Source: an uncultured Clostridia bacterium (lineage in GTDB: Bacteria > Bacillota > Clostridia > TANB77 > CAG-508). Taken from it: DNA of 5,943 bases. The notes beneath the pieces were generated by a model. The model saw only the letters and a program-made list of their open reading frames with translations, was not told the DNA's origin and searched no databases. Positions 4,037 through 5,943 of the stretch are shown in pieces. The DNA lies in contig CAKPQY010000051.1 of NCBI GenBank assembly GCA_934179885.1, positions 1 to 5,943 on the forward strand, given 5' to 3'. Positions within the stretch are counted from its first letter, which is position 1. The number at the start of each line of letters is the position of its first letter. The translations under genes were made by a program, and so were the position numbers.

Positions 4037-5943
4037 CTATTTAATTACAAACTTCTTTATTGCAAATACTCCAACCCCTAATACAACCAAAGTTATCATT
4101 CCAACAACTACAGGTAATACATAATTTCTATCATCACCAGTACTTGGTGTAATCTCAACCTCTTCTGCATCATCACTTGGAAAATATCTTATAGCACTTC
4201 CCTTATGTTCAGCATTTTCTGTTTTATTAACCTTAACCGTTTCTGCATCATTGTTAAATGCTAAATTACTTGATGTTGTTAATAATTTAGAAACATTTAA
4301 GTTAACTCCTACTGTTTCAGTTGGTTTTAATTGTTTTGCTGTTTTGTCTGTATATAATATTATTCTTGAATTTAGGAATTCTGTATCACCAACTCTTACT
4401 GCATGTAAATTAGTTAAATCATCAACTGTTATTTGTTTCCAATCAGTATTTTTATCTTGTTCAAATCCTAAATCTTTGTCTAAATAATCTACTACTGCTG
4501 ATGGTGTTAATGTAACTATATTTCCTTCTTTGATTCCATATTTATAATAGTTTTCAGACATATAGTCTGCTTCACTATTGTTAATGAATTTAATTTCGTA
4601 TCCAACTTCTAATGTTGCTCCTTCTATTAGCTCATTATCCATTTCAGCTTTTATAAATCCATTATTTGAGTATCCATTATTTATACTTGGTCCCATATAT
4701 GTTACATAGTTATGTACTCCTCCTAAATTTCCATTTTCATCAACTGTTGCATCTACTAATGCTTGACCATTTGCTAATGTAATTTTAAATGTACTTACTC
4801 TTTTTGTCATATCTAGTTGTTGTCTTGCTCTTTCTACTATTCCAAAATCTACATTTTTTACAATAAATTCTACTTTATCTATTGTTCCATCTGTTACAGC
4901 TGTTTCGTATTCTACACCAAATTCCATTGTTGGTGTTGTTGAATCCATTTTTGTTATTGTTATATCTGGATGATTGTTTCCTCCATTATATGCATCTTCT
5001 ATTTGCGCATTTATTGTATTATTTGTAATTGCTGCCATTTCATTATCTATTGCTAATCTTGTTTGATAATTATCTATTGCATCTGTTCTTCTTGTATCTA
5101 CTTGGTCTTTATGCCAGTACATATCACCTTGATTTCTGCTTGAGTCATATACTGTTCCTTTATAATTTTGTACTGTATATGTTTTATCTCCCCATGTGTA
5201 TGTTATTGTATATTGTCCTGGTATATAGTTTGACAATTCAAAGTTACCTTTTTCATCTGTTGTTGTTACTATATTTGGTATCGAATTATTAATTTCGTGT
5301 AATGTTACTGTTACTCCTGATACTGTTGTTTCTCCTTCGTCAAACATTCCATTTCCTTGTCTAATTTCTCCTGTTTTTAATTCTCCTGTTGTACTATCAA
5401 CAAATACTGTTCCTTCTATTTTTCTTGCATCTGCTATTTCTAATTGTACAGATGGTGCTGCGTCAGTATCATCTTCATAAGTTTCAACGTTTTCTATTTT
5501 TGTATTTCCTGGTACTGAATCTCTATCTACAGCTGCAACCGTATTTCCATTATTATCTTTATACACTGTATATGAATTTATTTCTGCTCTATTAGATAGT
5601 GTCTCTCCGTTGTTCATAATTTGTAATACTGCACTTCTATCTAATTTGAATTGTACATATATATAATTTGATTCTCCTGATTTTACTGTAGTATTTACAT
5701 TAATAATACATTTTTGATATTTATCATTATATTTTTGTGGTGTTTGATAACTAATGTTTCCTGTTATATTATTTTGTCCATCTAAACCAGTTCCTACTGC
5801 TACTACTGTATATCTATTATCAAAGTAATCAATTATGCTATTAGCTTTTGTTAAATATGATGATTCATTTGTTATAGCTATTTTATATGTTAAATATACT
5901 TGTAATTCTTTATTTTTATCTTCTGATGTATAATCTATATCAG
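4037..5943 (-). CDS. Cell-wall-anchored surface protein with SdrD-B-like domain, C-terminal 634 aa (5' end outside window)
   Basis: The frame is open from the right edge (first whole codon 5939-5941) to TAG at 4037-4039. The ATG at 5617 is internal: it has no ribosome binding site and the upstream 108 codons read as good protein. Residues about 10-165 look like beta-sandwich adhesin sequence ending in AEINSYTVYKDNNG, DRDSVPGN and YEDDTDAAP. Residues about 175-260 form an SdrD-B/CnaB-like domain: GTVFVDSTTGE, then NGMFDEGETTVSGVTVTLHE, TTDEKGNFELSNYIPGQYTI. Residues about 325-500 are a module I cannot name, with VDFGIVERARQQLDMTKRV near its start. The C-terminus is a sorting signal: TPSTGDD (598-604), a hydrophobic helix (about 607-628) and a basic tail KKFVIK. 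A sortase would probably link it to peptidoglycan, but the usual Leu of LPxTG is Thr. It is likely an adhesin or structural wall protein. The ligand is unknown. It has its own terminator. Confidence 0.85.
   Translation of the reverse strand, partial: DIDYTSEDKNKELQVYLTYKIAITNESSYLTKANSIIDYFDNRYTVVAVGTGLDGQNNITGNISYQTPQKYNDKYQKCIINVNTTVKSGESNYIYVQFKLDRSAVLQIMNNGETLSNRAEINSYTVYKDNNGNTVAAVDRDSVPGNTKIENVETYEDDTDAAPSVQLEIADARKIEGTVFVDSTTGELKTGEIRQGNGMFDEGETTVSGVTVTLHEINNSIPNIVTTTDEKGNFELSNYIPGQYTITYTWGDKTYTVQNYKGTVYDSSRNQGDMYWHKDQVDTRRTDAIDNYQTRLAIDNEMAAITNNTINAQIEDAYNGGNNHPDITITKMDSTTPTMEFGVEYETAVTDGTIDKVEFIVKNVDFGIVERARQQLDMTKRVSTFKITLANGQALVDATVDENGNLGGVHNYVTYMGPSINNGYSNNGFIKAEMDNELIEGATLEVGYEIKFINNSEADYMSENYYKYGIKEGNIVTLTPSAVVDYLDKDLGFEQDKNTDWKQITVDDLTNLHAVRVGDTEFLNSRIILYTDKTAKQLKPTETVGVNLNVSKLLTTSSNLAFNNDAETVKVNKTENAEHKGSAIRYFPSDDAEEVEITPSTGDDRNYVLPVVVGMITLVVLGVGVFAIKKFVIK
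4058..4150 (-). other. Variant sorting signal and membrane anchor of the surface protein
   Basis: This region encodes TPSTGDD (4130-4150), then RNYVL and a hydrophobic span (VLPVVVGMITLVVLGVGVFA), just before a short Lys-containing tail. The order motif, hydrophobic helix, positive tail is that of Gram-positive sortase substrates. Position 1 of LPxTG is Thr instead of Leu, while P-x-T-G is intact. Confidence 0.75.

Noticed and set aside
5615..5617. ATG at 5617 as the true start of the surface protein
   Set aside because: No ribosome binding site precedes it. The same frame stays open to the window edge with well-formed adhesin-like protein sequence, so it is an internal methionine.
1..5943. 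CRISPR array, tRNA/rRNA, insertion sequence, phage or defence cluster
   Set aside because: No spaced direct repeats, cloverleaf or rRNA-like sequence, transposase or integrase motifs, or defence-type domains were seen on either strand. The window is explained by four ordinary genes and their control regions.

Overview
The window is strongly AT-rich. It has Gram-positive ribosome binding sites (AAGGAGG, GGAGG, GAGGTG) and sigma-A-like promoters. It encodes a SpoIIE-type sporulation phosphatase and a wall-anchored, SdrD-B-like surface protein. Together these point to an endospore-forming, low-GC Firmicute, most likely an anaerobic Clostridia lineage of the gut type. The species cannot be named from the sequence alone.

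Layout, left to right. (1) The 5' part of a WG-repeat membrane-anchored protein runs leftwards off the window edge (minus strand, start at 355). (2) A divergent intergenic region (356-639) holds two stacked promoter candidates for the WG gene, one good promoter for the rightward gene, and two dyad-symmetric elements. One of these is a perfect 9+2+9 palindrome that looks like a repressor operator. (3) A Bax inhibitor-1 (TMBIM/YetJ-like) membrane protein of 218 aa is on the plus strand. (4) A hairpin lies between the convergent ends of this gene and spoIIE and probably terminates both. (5) spoIIE (809 aa) is a monocistronic minus-strand gene with ten or so N-terminal membrane segments and a C-terminal PP2C-type phosphatase domain. 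(6) A 233-bp AT-rich intergenic region carries a possible Spo0A-type spoIIE promoter and the terminator of the next gene. (7) A large surface protein on the minus strand fills the rest. Its 5' end lies beyond the right edge. It has an SdrD-B-like fold and ends in a variant sorting signal (TPSTG), a membrane helix and a short basic tail.

The genes do not form one pathway. Each appears to be its own transcription unit, separated by terminators or divergent promoters. SpoIIE would act in sigma-F activation during sporulation, the BI-1 protein in membrane ion or calcium homeostasis, and the two others at the cell envelope. I found no CRISPR array, RNA gene, insertion sequence, phage gene, or recognisable defence or biosynthetic cluster. 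I do not see a new multi-gene system here. The items most worth a second look are the operator-like palindrome before the BI-1 gene, the unnamed module in the surface protein with its off-consensus sorting motif, the long-spacer spoIIE promoter candidate, and a shift in synonymous codon choice at the 3' ends of both large minus-strand genes.
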